In this document: in pieces, positions 7,430 through 16,575 of the stretch
Layout of the letters: each line of letters starts with the position of its first letter
Position numbering within the stretch: position 1 is the first letter of the stretch
From: Mayfieldus sp963841445
GTDB taxonomy: Bacteria; Actinomycetota; Thermoleophilia; Solirubrobacterales; 70-9
Length of the DNA: 64,000 bases
NCBI GenBank assembly: GCA_963841445.1
Contig: CAWJCP010000002.1
Location: forward strand, 992,001-1,056,000
Reading direction: 5' to 3'
Translations under genes and position numbers: made by a program
The notes under the pieces: generated by a model
The model's database searches: none
What the model saw: only the letters and a program-made list of their open reading frames with translations
Told to the model about the DNA's origin: nothing

Positions 7430-8707
7430 ATGTCGGCGCGACTACGAGCTCTATTCGGGGGGAGAGCCTGGCTGATCCTCTTCGGGGCCCTGCTGCTCCG
7501 CGTCGCAATCGTCAAAGTCACCGGCAATCAGCTGGGTGGTGACGCCTTCGAATATGACCGCTACGCACGATCGCTGGCCTCGGGACATGGCTATCCGTTG
7601 TCATCGATCGCGCAAAGCGGACCGACCGCGTTCTTCCCCCCGATGTACCCGGGATTCCTGGGCACCGTCTACGGGCTGACCGGGGATAGCTTGACCGCCG
7701 CCAGGTTGGCACAAGCCCTCCTAGGCACCCTCGTCGTCGCTCTGATCGGCGTCGTCTGCCATCAGATCTGGAATCGACGAATAGCCCTCGTCGCCATGGC
7801 GGCGGCGGCGGTCTATCCGCCGTTCCTGCTTGCGGCGACCACCCTGCTTTCGGAGCCCTTGTTCCTCGTCTTCGAGCTCGCCGCGCTGGTCGCCGTCCTC
7901 GAGCACCGAATTTCCAGCCACCGGTATCGCTGGGCAGTGGTGGCCGGGGCTCTCGCCGGGCTCGCCATTCTCACCAGGGCCAACGGGGTCGTGCTGCTCG
8001 TTCCGCTCGTATTCGGGGTGGTCAGGCCACGCCCCCGGCTCGCCCTCCGTTCGTATGCACAGCCGCTTGTGCTGGTGGCAGTCGCCTTGCTGGTGGTCGC
8101 TCCTTGGAGTGTCCGCAACTGCGTGGTCTTCGACAGGTTCCTGCCGCTGACCACTCAGGCCGATGTTGCGGCTGCCCGGAATTACAACCCGACGGCGGCG
8201 AGCCAATCGAAGGCTCCGAACACTCCACGCAATACGAAGCGGTTGCTGAGGTTGGTTCGCGCTGCCCCAGACGAGGCGGAAGTGGCATCACGAGCTGGGG
8301 CCTTGGGGCGCCGGTACATGGTCCATCACCCCGGTTACGTCATCGAGACCGTCATGCGTAATTCGGCCCGAGCCCTCGGGTTCATGGACGGGCGCACCCG
8401 AGCCCGACAGTCGGCCACCACAGAGGGTGCCAGTCTGCTGCTTGCCGGCGCCGGGGTTTACAGCTTCTATGTGTTCGGGGGTCTCGCGCTCGTGGGTGCA
8501 CTGGCGCCGGCGGCACGGCGAGCGCCGTGGTGGGTGTGGGCGATACCGGTGCTCTTGTGGCTGAGCGTTGCCTGGTTGGCGGCCGGTCGCCCTCGCTACA
8601 GGATTCCAGTCGATCCCTTCGTCATCATGCTGGCGGGAATCGCCCTGGTTGAGGGATGGGACAGGCTTCGACTTCGCCTGGGCGGCGCGGAGGACAAGCA
8701 CGACTGA
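7430..8707 (+). CDS. Glycosyltransferase family 39-like (PMT/ArnT fold) membrane protein
   Basis: A 425-residue polytopic protein of the PMT_2/ArnT kind, which moves a sugar from a polyprenyl-phosphate donor to an acceptor outside the membrane. The first periplasmic-side loop has the catalytic-type Asp38 in LGGDAFEYDRYARS, followed by FFPPMYPGF. A second loop carries the LLSEPLF motif near 139-145. About ten hydrophobic helices follow, with a C-terminal RPRYRIPVDPF loop. A frameshifted relative lies at 58148-59491. The neighbouring gene encodes a Thr/Pro-rich repeat protein, a typical substrate type for O-mannosylation; that link is an inference. Confidence 0.82.
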   Translation: MSARLRALFGGRAWLILFGALLLRVAIVKVTGNQLGGDAFEYDRYARSLASGHGYPLSSIAQSGPTAFFPPMYPGFLGTVYGLTGDSLTAARLAQALLGTLVVALIGVVCHQIWNRRIALVAMAAAAVYPPFLLAATTLLSEPLFLVFELAALVAVLEHRISSHRYRWAVVAGALAGLAILTRANGVVLLVPLVFGVVRPRPRLALRSYAQPLVLVAVALLVVAPWSVRNCVVFDRFLPLTTQADVAAARNYNPTAASQSKAPNTPRNTKRLLRLVRAAPDEAEVASRAGALGRRYMVHHPGYVIETVMRNSARALGFMDGRTRARQSATTEGASLLLAGAGVYSFYVFGGLALVGALAPAARRAPWWVWAIPVLLWLSVAWLAAGRPRYRIPVDPFVIMLAGIALVEGWDRLRLRLGGAEDKHD

Positions 8708-8802
8708 AGCCTGCCGTCGGACGCAAGAGCTCGTGTCGCGATTCGCGACGCGGACCAACTCCCGCGCAACGTCTCTATACGGGCTAGCGAGCCCGCGGAG
8801 CT

Positions 8803-10413
8803 CTACGCCGAAATCGTGGGCGCCGGGGCGGTGACCTTGGGCGCCGGGGCGGTCACCTTGGGCGCCGGGGCGGTGACCTTCGGCGCGGAGGCGGTGACCT
8901 TCGGCGCTGAGGCGGTGACCTTCGGCGCGGAGGCGGTGACCTTGGGCGCGGAGGCGGTGACCTTGGGCGCGGAGGCGGTGACCTTCGGCGCGGAGGCGGT
9001 GACCTTCGGCGCGGAGGCGGTGACCTTCGGCGCGGAGGCGGTGACCTTCGGCGCGGAGGCGGTGACCTTCGGCGCGGAGGCGGTGACCTTCGGCGCGGAG
9101 GCGGTTGCGTTGACCTTGGGGGTCGCGACGGTGGCGCTGACCTTGGGCGCTGAGGCGCTCACCTTCGGCGCCGAGGCGGTTGCGGTGACCTTGGGGGTCG
9201 CGACGGTGGCGCTGACCTTGGGCGCTGAGGCGGTGAGCGGTGGCACCGTGGCGGTGAGCGCTGGCGTGGTGGCGCTGAGCGGTGGCGTGGTGGCGCTGAG
9301 CGGTGGCGTGGTGGCGCTGAGCGGTGGCGTGGTGGCGCTGAGCGGTGGCGTGGTGGCGCTGAGCGGTGGCGTGGTGGCGCTGAGCGGTGGCGTGGTGGCG
9401 CTGAGCGGTGGCGTGGTGGCGCTGAGCGGTGGCGTGGTGGCGCTGAGCGGTGGCGTGGTGGCGCTGAGCGGTGGCGTGGTGGCGCTGAGCGGTGGCGTGG
9501 TGACGCTGAGCGGTGGCGTGGTGACGCTGAGCGGTGGCGTGGTGACGCTGAGCGGTGGCGTGGTGACGCTGAGCGGTGGCGTTGTGACGCTGAGCGGTGG
9601 CGTTGTGACGCTGAGCGGTGGCGTTGTGACGCTGAGCGGTGGCGTTGTGACGCTGAGCGGTGGCGTGGTGACGCTGAGCGGTGGCGTGGTGACGCTGAGC
9701 GGTGGCGTTGTGACGCTGAGCGGTGGCGTTGTGACGCTGAGCGGTGGCGTTGTGACGCTGAGCGGTGGCGTTGTGACGCTGAGCGGTGGCGTTGTGACGC
9801 TGAGCGGTGGCGTGGTGACGCTGAGCGGTGGCGTGGTGACGCTGAGCGGTGGCGTGGTCAGAGCAGGCACCGTCCCTGCGGAGGGCGGCGGGCTCGCAAC
9901 CGGCGGGGCAGCCGGGGATGGAACAGTCGTCGAGGGCGTCAACGGACCGGGGCCGCTGCCTGGACCGATGGACGTGGAGCCCGGGCCGCCGAGTGTTCCG
10001 GGGCTGGTGGGGACGGCGCCGGGAGCTGCGCCGCCGCTGGCACCAATCGGGCCTGGCGGGTCGTCGGCGTAGGCGGGCGACGAACCGTCTGGGAAGCCGA
10101 AGCCAAGAGAAACCGGGTCACTTGAACCATCGGCCCCGAGCGCAGGTATCCCGCCGACATTGCCGTGGGTAGAGGCTCGGTTCAACCCGCCGAGCAAGTC
10201 CCTCAGGAGAGCGGCCGGAACAAGTGCCCGAGCCGCGGGGTCGGAAGGGCCGGCCGCCGGTACGACCCCTTGGCCAGTTCCGTTAATCCCTAGGGATGGC
10301 CAAGAGCGCAACGTGGCCGTCAGAAGGAGGAAAACGCAAACGGCAACCGCCGCCGAGAGAAGCATGGCGTTGCTGGCAGCTACGGCCCAGTACGTCCTTG
10401 CCTGGCGAACCAC
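8803..10413 (-). CDS. Thr/Pro-rich heptad-repeat surface protein
   Basis: A 536-residue protein of unknown function. Residues about 12-33 form a signal anchor (AMLLSAAVAVCVFLLLTA). A 150-residue Gly/Pro/Ser-rich region follows. Then come about 17 copies of SVTTPPL, 11 of SATTPPL, a short irregular stretch, and about 13 copies of KVTASAP ending in APTISA. The repeats are low complexity, rich in Thr, Ser and Pro, and basic toward the C-terminus, so an extended, possibly O-glycosylated stalk is plausible. The DNA repeat unit is 21 bp, so copy-number change keeps the frame. The opposite strand is also open, but only as a by-product of the repeats. The minus frame is preferred for its membrane anchor and stalk-like composition. 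Confidence 0.65.
   Translation of the reverse strand: MVRQARTYWAVAASNAMLLSAAVAVCVFLLLTATLRSWPSLGINGTGQGVVPAAGPSDPAARALVPAALLRDLLGGLNRASTHGNVGGIPALGADGSSDPVSLGFGFPDGSSPAYADDPPGPIGASGGAAPGAVPTSPGTLGGPGSTSIGPGSGPGPLTPSTTVPSPAAPPVASPPPSAGTVPALTTPPLSVTTPPLSVTTPPLSVTTPPLSVTTPPLSVTTPPLSVTTPPLSVTTPPLSVTTPPLSVTTPPLSVTTPPLSVTTPPLSVTTPPLSVTTPPLSVTTPPLSVTTPPLSVTTPPLSVTTPPLSATTPPLSATTPPLSATTPPLSATTPPLSATTPPLSATTPPLSATTPPLSATTPPLSATTPPLSATTPPLSATTPALTATVPPLTASAPKVSATVATPKVTATASAPKVSASAPKVSATVATPKVNATASAPKVTASAPKVTASAPKVTASAPKVTASAPKVTASAPKVTASAPKVTASAPKVTASAPKVTASAPKVTASAPKVTAPAPKVTAPAPKVTAPAPTISA
8823..9110. repeat. 21-bp tandem repeat array B (KVTASAP units)
   Basis: About 13 tandem copies of a 21-bp unit (plus-strand core GCGGAGGCGGTGACCTTCGGC) with scattered substitutions (TTGGGC/TTCGGC, GAGGCG/GGGGCG). 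It encodes the C-terminal KVTASAP/KVTAPAP heptads. Two longer degenerate units with GTTGCGTTGACC or GTTGCGGTGACC follow it at 9100-9240. Confidence 0.9.
9262..9858. repeat. 21-bp tandem repeat array A (SVTTPPL/SATTPPL units)
   Basis: About 28 near-perfect tandem copies of GGTGGCGTGGTGRCGCTGAGC. Variants come in runs: first 11 copies with GTGGTGGCG, then runs with GTGGTGACG and with GTTGTGACG that alternate in blocks of two to five. Such block structure indicates recent duplication of multi-unit segments by slippage or unequal exchange. Confidence 0.93.
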
Positions 10414-10667
10414 AATGAAAGGCTATCCAGCCTCGGGTAGAACAAACGTCCGCCGGCACCAGGATTTACCCGCAAAATGCGTAAAAAACGGCTGGATCAC
10501 ACAGCCAGATCGGACAAAGGCGACCGCTTCGAGCCCGCCCCTGAGCGCAGGACGGGCTGCATGGCCACAGGTCGCTAGGTTGCCTCGCGGGGGCGCCGAT
10601 TGGGCGCGCTCGATGCGGCTTTGCATAGCCCGCGGGAGCGAATCAGCCTCGCTGCGGGCTTTGGGCT

Positions 10668-11630
10668 GTGATGGCCGCCCAAATGCCGCAGCGAGGCGGT
10701 TCGGCGCGAGCGACACGAAAGGGTTCGCAGCGCCCGCTTCGATCCAATCGGGCGCTTTGGAAGCTTGTCGGGAGGCAGCACGGCGTCGTGACACGAGCGC
10801 AGCTGCTCGAGCTCGGCTTCAGCCCGGCTGCGATCAAGCACAGGACCGCAAAAGGCCGGCTGCATCCGCATATGGCGGGGGTCTACGCGGTCGGACGACC
10901 GCGGCTCACACAGGATGGCCGTTGGATGGCCGCGGTCCTGAGCTGCGGGCCCGGAGCCTTGCTGAGTCATGCGAGCGCAGCGGCGCTCTGGGAGATTCGC
11001 TCCGATCAGCGAGGCAGCATCGAAGTTTCCGTGCCTGCCCCGGCCGACCCACGCCGGCCCGGCCTCATCGTGCACCGCCGGGCGGACCTCGAGGCCGAGG
11101 ACTTCCAGCGGCGTCGCGGCATCCCAGTAACCAGCCCGTCCTCCACCCTGGTGGATCTCGCCTACTGCCTGCAACCGGAACAGCTCGAAGCGGCGATCAA
11201 CGAGGCCGACAAGCTGGGTCTGATCGACCCCGAGTCGCTGCGGTCGAGGCTGGATGAAATGCCCAGACGACCGGGGTTGGGAGCTTTGCGCAGACTGCTC
11301 GACCGCCGGACGTTCATGCTCACCGATTCGGAGCTCGAACGACGCTTTCTGCCGCTGGCGCGGCGGGCCGGACTGCCGCCGCCGGAGACGGGTCGGCATC
11401 TGAACGGATTCAAAGTCGACTTCTACTGGCCCGGACTGGGCCTGGTTGTGGAGACCGACGGCCTGCGCTACCACCGCACCGCGGCACAGCAGGCGAAGGA
11501 CCGCCTCCGCGATCAGACCCATGCGGCGGCCGGTCTCACCCCGCTCCGCTTCACGCACGCCCAGGTGCGTTTCGAACCGAGCCAGGTGCGCGCGACGCTG
11601 ATCGCGGTTTCGCGTCGTCTCCGGCGATGA
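10668..11630 (+). CDS. AbiEi-like winged-helix protein fused to DUF559 nuclease-like domain
   Basis: About 320 residues in two parts. The N-terminal part (about 25-100) resembles the AbiEi antitoxin winged helix (LWKLVGRQHGVVTRAQLLELG, then HPHMAGVYAVGRP). The C-terminal part (about 210-318) is a DUF559/Vsr-like PD-(D/E)XK fold, with VDFYWPGLGLVVETDGLRYH supplying the Asp and Glu-x-Asp residues, and RLRDQTHAAAGLTPLRFTHAQV after it. The start is GTG 10668 or ATG 10671. No AbiEii nucleotidyltransferase partner lies beside it, so it is not an obvious two-gene toxin-antitoxin system. Such fusions are, from memory, common in Thermoleophilia genomes, and their role is unknown. Confidence 0.75.
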   Translation: MMAAQMPQRGGSARATRKGSQRPLRSNRALWKLVGRQHGVVTRAQLLELGFSPAAIKHRTAKGRLHPHMAGVYAVGRPRLTQDGRWMAAVLSCGPGALLSHASAAALWEIRSDQRGSIEVSVPAPADPRRPGLIVHRRADLEAEDFQRRRGIPVTSPSSTLVDLAYCLQPEQLEAAINEADKLGLIDPESLRSRLDEMPRRPGLGALRRLLDRRTFMLTDSELERRFLPLARRAGLPPPETGRHLNGFKVDFYWPGLGLVVETDGLRYHRTAAQQAKDRLRDQTHAAAGLTPLRFTHAQVRFEPSQVRATLIAVSRRLRR

Positions 11631-11746
11631 CCTCCTCACCTGAAGGATTTGGGGACCGCTGGGCGCCTCAATGCTTCGCTCGCGCTCGGAGCGGCCTGGC
11701 CGGCGCGCAGGCTGTCGGTAGCGCTCCGGCGCTCCGCCTAGCCCGC

Positions 11747-12707
11747 CTACCCCCGGTCGATGCCGGTCACCCAGACACCCGCGAACGACTGCGGGCGCGG
11801 GCCGTCGATGCCGCGCACCGAGCGCTCGAGGCCGATCGGGTGGGAGCTGGTCAGCGCGATCGAGGTGAGCAGCGGATCGGCCCGCAGCCGCGCGGCGGCG
11901 GCCCCGACGTCGCCCGCGACCTGGGCCGAGCCCGCCCGCAGCAGAGCGACCCGCTCCTGGGCCCCGGCAACGGTGCGAAACGAGACCTCATCCAGCGCCG
12001 GACCTAGGCCGTGGGCGCTTCCCCACCAGCCTCGGTAGCGCTTCAGCAGCACGGTTCGCCCGGAACGCGAGGAGAGCTGGAAGGGGCCGCTGCCGGCCCT
12101 GACGATGCGCAGCAGCGAGGGCCCGCCGCCGCCGGTCGGGGAGAGAGCCGCGGGCGAGACCAGCCCGAGGCGGGGATCGCCGAGCCGCGCCCGCGGGCTC
12201 GAAACCGGCTGCGCGAAGATGAAGCGGACCAGGTCGGGGCGCGGCCCATCGACTCCGATCAGGCCGGGAAGCAGCTGCCGGCCGACCGGTGAGGCCCGCC
12301 AGCGCCGCGAGTTGGCGATCACCGCGGCAGCGTCGAGCAGCCTGCCGTCCTGAAAGCGCACCCCCGGCCGCAGCCGCAGGCTCCAGACCCGGAAGTCGCG
12401 CGAATGGCGGATCGCGAGGGCGATCCCCGGCAGGCCCCGGCCGCGCCCGTAAGGGCCGTTGAGCCTTTCGACCAGCGGCTCGAAGATCTGTCGGGTAACC
12501 GTCTGCTCGGCGACGCTCCGCGCGCCCAGCGGATCGAGGGCGCCCGGCGACGAGGGGAGCGCGTAGGCGAGCTGGCCGCTCTCCGCCCGTCGCCGGAGGC
12601 CCGGAGGACGGGGCCTCGGTCGCGCCGCCGCCGCCGCAGCCAGCCGCGAGATACGCGGCGATCGTCACCAGCGCACCGACGCCGGCACCCCGCAGCCGCA
12701 GCGTCAT
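11747..12707 (-). pseudogene. SBP_bac_5-type solute-binding lipoprotein, frameshifted and short
   Basis: The gene begins with ATG 12707 and a lipoprotein signal (GALVTIAAYLAAGCGGG). The frame that resembles family 5 extracellular solute-binding proteins is a different one. It reads GQLAYALPSSPGALDP, then VAEQTVTRQIFEPLVERL and WSLRLRPGVRFQDGRLLDAA, and runs to the stop at 11747. The switch falls near 12580-12640, around a run of GGC triplets. Even restored, the product would be about 320 residues against the usual 500 or more. It starts 9 bases after secG. It is either a true pseudogene or a read error in the GC-rich run. Confidence 0.6.
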
Positions 12708-12716
12708 CGATCGACC

Positions 12717-12938
12717 CTAGAGCTTGAGGATGACCAGCGTGTTGACCACGAACAGGATCGCGAGGAAGACGGTCGCGCGATCGAGGTTCTTCTCGACCAT
12801 CGACCCGCCGCCGACCCCGCTTCCGCCGCCGATCCCGAAGGCGCCGGAGAGCCCCGCGTCCTTTCCCGAATGCAGCAGGATCAGGAAGATCAGAACCACG
12901 GCGATGATCACCTGCACTATGCCCAGAAGCGTGTACAC
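12717..12938 (-). CDS. secG: Preprotein translocase subunit SecG
   Basis: A 73-residue protein with the SecG layout: hydrophobic helix 1 (LLGIVQVIIAVVLIFLILL), the HSGKDAGLSGAFG loop, a Gly-rich stretch, then helix 2 (RATVFLAILFVVNTLVIL). It assists SecYE in protein export at the cytoplasmic membrane. The start is GTG at 12938. The lipoprotein gene follows 9 bases downstream on the same strand. Confidence 0.93.
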   Translation of the reverse strand: MYTLLGIVQVIIAVVLIFLILLHSGKDAGLSGAFGIGGGSGVGGGSMVEKNLDRATVFLAILFVVNTLVILKL

Positions 12939-13019
12939 CGTCGGGATTCTAGGGGTCGGGGCTCAGGAACCGAAGATCGCGGCGCCAAATTCGCGCCCGT
13001 TACCGCGTATTTTCTCGCG

Positions 13020-14267
13020 ATGGGCATGAGAGTCAGGCGGCACCAGTCCAGCAAAGCGAGCTTGCTGCTGGCTGAGGATCGGCCCGGCGTCACTGCGGAG
13101 GAAGAGCTGACGATCCTCCTCTCCAGCACGCAGGAACGGCGAGACCGTCAACGGCATCGCATCGAAGAGCTCGCCGACAGAGTCGACTTCGATTCGCTGT
13201 CCACGCTCCTCGGACGGCAGAACGTCATTTTTGTGGCGTACGCCCGCCTGGCCGAGATCGCACCGAATTCCATCCCGACCCCGCTGCGCGAGAAACTCGA
13301 CCGGGCGGCGCCGCTCACGGCCCGGCGTGGCCGAGTGGCGGAGACGCTGGCGCTGAAGCTCCAAGCTGACCTCGAGCAGGCCGGAATCCCGGCAATTCCC
13401 CTCAAAGGGCCGCTGCTTTCACGCAAGCTGTACGGGGATCCCGGCATGCGGGTCATGGTCGATCTTGACTTCTTGGTGCAAGCAGATCAACTCGATCTCG
13501 CCGTCCGCACTATCGAGGCGCTCGGGTATTCGATCCAACCGGATCTCGACCAGCGCGATGGAGTGCCGCTCTTTCATCAGGCCCTCACCCACGATGAAGA
13601 CCGCCTGCTCCCGGTAGAGCTTCACTGGCGCGTTCATTGGTATGAGACGAACTTCTCGCACGAGATGCTGGCTCAAAGCACAGAAACGAGCGACGGCCGC
13701 CGCGCACGGCCTGAGGACGAACTTGCCTCGCTGCTGCTCGTTTACGCTCGAGACTCGTTCTTGGGTCTACGGCTGGCGGGAGACATCGCGACGTGGTGGG
13801 ATCAGTACGGGCGAGAGATGGAAACACCGCTTCTCGACGGGACAGCAGCCCGGCATCCGGAAATCCGCGAGGCACTGACGGCAACATCATGGTTGCTCGA
13901 GGGCTTGGTTGGGATACCCGCAGGCGCCTTGATCTCGAAACCGGAGGCCCCGAGCTGGCGGATGCGTACCGCCGTCCAGCTCGCCAACTGGAACGTGATC
14001 GGCGAGCCCGATCAGGTGACCGCGAACGCAACCTTCGTCGACTGGCTACTGGCAGCCCCGGATGGATGGCGGGACTTCGTCGGCCGCGCCCTGCTTCCAC
14101 CCCGTGCACGGCTCGTACGGATGTACGGGCTGCCTCCGCAGGCGCGCTGGCGCCGCTACTGGTGGCGCGGCGTCCACGGCCCGAAGCTGATGCTCCGCTA
14201 TCTGCTCGCCCTATGGCACATCCGCGGCGGACGTACCTGGGTGCAAATGCCAGAGAGCGTCCTCTGA
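13020..14267 (+). CDS. Nucleotidyltransferase family protein (NTP_transf_5-like)
   Basis: 415 residues from the ATG at 13020; the frame is open upstream but there it overlaps secG on the other strand. The diagnostic block is IPLKGPLLSRKLYGDPGMRVMVDLDFLV, split here as LKGPLLSRKLYGDPG and MRVMVDLDFLV, near residues 128-155. This is the 'uncharacterised nucleotidyltransferase' (PF14907) pattern, in which the DxD-type pair should bind metal-NTP. LPVELHWRVHW follows. Members commonly sit in exopolysaccharide loci, but their reaction is not known to me. Here the gene opens the glycan locus and is convergent with the GH-A glycosidase. Confidence 0.78.
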   Translation: MGMRVRRHQSSKASLLLAEDRPGVTAEEELTILLSSTQERRDRQRHRIEELADRVDFDSLSTLLGRQNVIFVAYARLAEIAPNSIPTPLREKLDRAAPLTARRGRVAETLALKLQADLEQAGIPAIPLKGPLLSRKLYGDPGMRVMVDLDFLVQADQLDLAVRTIEALGYSIQPDLDQRDGVPLFHQALTHDEDRLLPVELHWRVHWYETNFSHEMLAQSTETSDGRRARPEDELASLLLVYARDSFLGLRLAGDIATWWDQYGREMETPLLDGTAARHPEIREALTATSWLLEGLVGIPAGALISKPEAPSWRMRTAVQLANWNVIGEPDQVTANATFVDWLLAAPDGWRDFVGRALLPPRARLVRMYGLPPQARWRRYWWRGVHGPKLMLRYLLALWHIRGGRTWVQMPESVL

Positions 14268-14333
14268 CCAAAGCCAATCCGCTGCGGGGTCACAGCCGCA
14301 GTTATTGCCCTACGCGGACCGGCCCGAGCCGCT

Positions 14334-15377
14334 TCAGCAGCCGCGTCCGCCCCAGGCCGAACCGAGCCAGCAGTAGGCCGGCTTCGGGCGCAGGTCGTCG
14401 CGGACGATCCCGTATCCGGTCTCGGCGTCCGCGGCCCCGCGCGGTGGATCGATCAGGGTGTGGACCAGCACCATCTCGACGCCTGACTCATCGCGCAGCT
14501 TCTCGTAAAGCCGCAGCAGGACAAGGGCCTGGACCGCGTCAGGGACTGCGTCGCGCCCGGTGGTGGAGAGGCCTGTCTCGGTCACCCACAGCGGGGTGCG
14601 CTCGCCGCCGAGCCGATCGCGGATGCTGCGCACCGCCTCGACCTCCTCGGCCGCAGACTCGGCGCTCAGGTCTCCGGGGTCGGGATAGGCGTGCAGGGAG
14701 ATCGCGTCCATATCGCCGCCGGCGCCGTCCCGGTAAAGGGCAGCGAGGAAGTCGGTCGGTCGCATGTAACCGCCGCTCGAGAACGGCGTGCTGGCGGTCG
14801 AGGCGCCGGCGACGGTTATCGACGGATCAACTCGCTTGATCGCCGCATAGCAGGCCTTCAGCAGCGCCGCGTAGGCGCCCGGGTCGGCGCCCGGGGCCCA
14901 GAAGAACGGCGTGTTCGGCTCGTTCCAGATCTCGATTCCGGCAAGCCTGGGGAAGCGAGCGGCGAGGGCCGCCGCCGAGCGTGCGGCCGCCGCGAAGCGG
15001 CGCGGACCGGGCGGGCAGTGAAAACGAGCGGCGTCGCAGCCGGGGGCTGCCGCCCAGCCTGGTGCGTAGGCGAAGATGAAAAGCGGCCGGATTCCGCTCC
15101 GCAGATCACTGCGGTAGATCGCATCGTAGGGCGCGAACCGGTAGCTGCCCGGCGTCGGCTCGAAGGTCGTCCAGTTGACCTGCACGCGGTCGATCCGCGC
15201 GCCGACGGCCCGCAGGAGCCTCGCCACCTGAGTGGGAGTTGCAACCCGGTCGGTGACGGCGTTGTCGTTGAATCCGACTTTGACCTCCCGCGAATGGGGC
15301 TGGAGGTCGGCGAGCGCCACGATCAGCGCGCCCGCCGCTACCGCCACCACGAGGGCAAGCAACACCCGCCCGGTCAC
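14334..15377 (-). CDS. Clan GH-A glycoside hydrolase, membrane-anchored
   Basis: 347 residues with an N-terminal membrane anchor (LLALVVAVAAGALIVALA). A TIM-barrel glycosidase follows. The acid/base Glu153 is in GIEIWNEPNTPFFW and the nucleophile Glu267 in LWVTETGLS, the spacing expected for GH-A families such as GH5/GH39. It probably trims or remodels an extracellular glycan, perhaps the polymer made by this locus. Its ATG overlaps the stop of the upstream GT4 gene (ATGA), so it is part of the minus-strand operon coming from 20.7 kb. Confidence 0.8.
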   Translation of the reverse strand: MTGRVLLALVVAVAAGALIVALADLQPHSREVKVGFNDNAVTDRVATPTQVARLLRAVGARIDRVQVNWTTFEPTPGSYRFAPYDAIYRSDLRSGIRPLFIFAYAPGWAAAPGCDAARFHCPPGPRRFAAAARSAAALAARFPRLAGIEIWNEPNTPFFWAPGADPGAYAALLKACYAAIKRVDPSITVAGASTASTPFSSGGYMRPTDFLAALYRDGAGGDMDAISLHAYPDPGDLSAESAAEEVEAVRSIRDRLGGERTPLWVTETGLSTTGRDAVPDAVQALVLLRLYEKLRDESGVEMVLVHTLIDPPRGAADAETGYGIVRDDLRPKPAYCWLGSAWGGRGC

Positions 15378-16575
15378 TGAACGGCGGCCCGCCTGAGTCC
15401 TCTTCTGTGATCCCGGCCGTTGAGGACGGCGTCATACACCGCAGCCACCTGATTCACGTGGCGCTGCACAGTGAACTCCTGCAGCGCCCGCGATCGCCCT
15501 GCCCGCCCCATCTCGCGGCGGCGCCCCGGGTCGGCAACCAGCTCGGCCACCGCCCCGGCCCAGACATCGGGCTGGCGCGGCGGCAGCAACAGCCCGTCGA
15601 GCCCGTCGCGGACGATCTCCCCCGGGCCGCCGACCCTCGTCGCAAGCACGGGCAGCTCCATCGCCATCCCCTCGAGCGCGATCCGGCCGAAGGCCTCGCG
15701 CCAGGACGGCACCAAGAGGACGTCCAGCGCGGCGAGCAGCTGCGGGACGTCGCGGCACTCGCCGGCAAACAGGGTCTTCTCCTTCACCCCAAGCTCGGCC
15801 GCCATCTCGCGCAGGCGCCGCTCGAATGCGGCGTTGTCAAAGCGCGCGCTGGGCGCCGTGAACTTCGCCGAGCCCGCTACGACTAGACGCATGTCCGGGT
15901 GCTCGGGCAGGAGCCGGGCGAGGATGCGGATCGCGTCGTCCTGGCCCTTCCAGGGGGTGAGCTGAGCGACGACGCCGAGCACGAGCTCGCGCTCCCCGAA
16001 CCCAAGCTGCTCACGGGCGGTGGCGCGATCGATCCTGGCGGGATCGAAACGAGTCGCGTCAACCGGGTTGTGGACCACATGGACACGGGCTCAGACGCGG
16101 CGCGGGGCAGCTCGGAGGCGATGAAGCGCGAGTTGGTGACCACCGCTGAGGCGCCGGCGTCGAGCACCTGAAGCACAACGGTGGAGAGCAGGCTGTGCGG
16201 CACCCAGTCGCGGATGTGGACGATCGCCGGCGGGCCCCCGGTGCGGGCCGCGAAAACAGCCGCAAGTCCGGCCCGGGTGGTGTTCGCGTGCATCACATCG
16301 GCGCCCGCGCGGCGGGCGATCTGACGCAGCTCTCGCGCCGCGCGAACCGCCCACCAAGCCCCCCGGACCGTGTGCAGCGGGTGGATTCGGAAGCTGACGT
16401 CCGTGCCGGTGATCTGGTGGACTGGGACTCCGAGGTCGACCACCGCCTGCGCGAGCTCCCCCGCCGGGCAGGCGACCTCAGGGGCGACAGAGCGCGGCAA
16501 CCCGCGCAGCAGCTCGAGCAACGATCGCTCGGCTCCACTCACCTGGGCCGTCTGGTTGACGAAGAGAACCCTCAA
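15374..16575 (-). pseudogene. GT4 glycosyltransferase with one frameshift
   Basis: The N-terminal half starts at TTG 16575, coupled to asnB (TTGA overlap, with GGGAGGGAAG in the asnB tail as ribosome site). It reads MRVLFVNQTAQVSGAERSLL through TNSRFIASELPRAAS. The C-terminal half is in the next frame from about 16100 to 15374. It begins VHVVHNPVDATRFD, carries VAQLTPWKGQDDA, and has the nucleotide-sugar motif EAFGRIALEGMAMELPVLA. A single base change near 16080-16110 would restore a normal GT4 of about 400 residues. It is a recent pseudogene or a sequence error. Confidence 0.78.

Noticed and set aside
9262..9858. CRISPR array
   Set aside because: The repeats are contiguous 21-bp units without spacers and are coding in frame; there are no cas genes.
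8816..10072. Plus-strand open frame of about 418 codons made of LSGGVVT/A repeats
   Set aside because: It is antisense to the anchored Thr/Pro repeat protein and exists because the 21-bp unit has no stops on either strand; it has no signal sequence, ribosome site or non-repeat domain.
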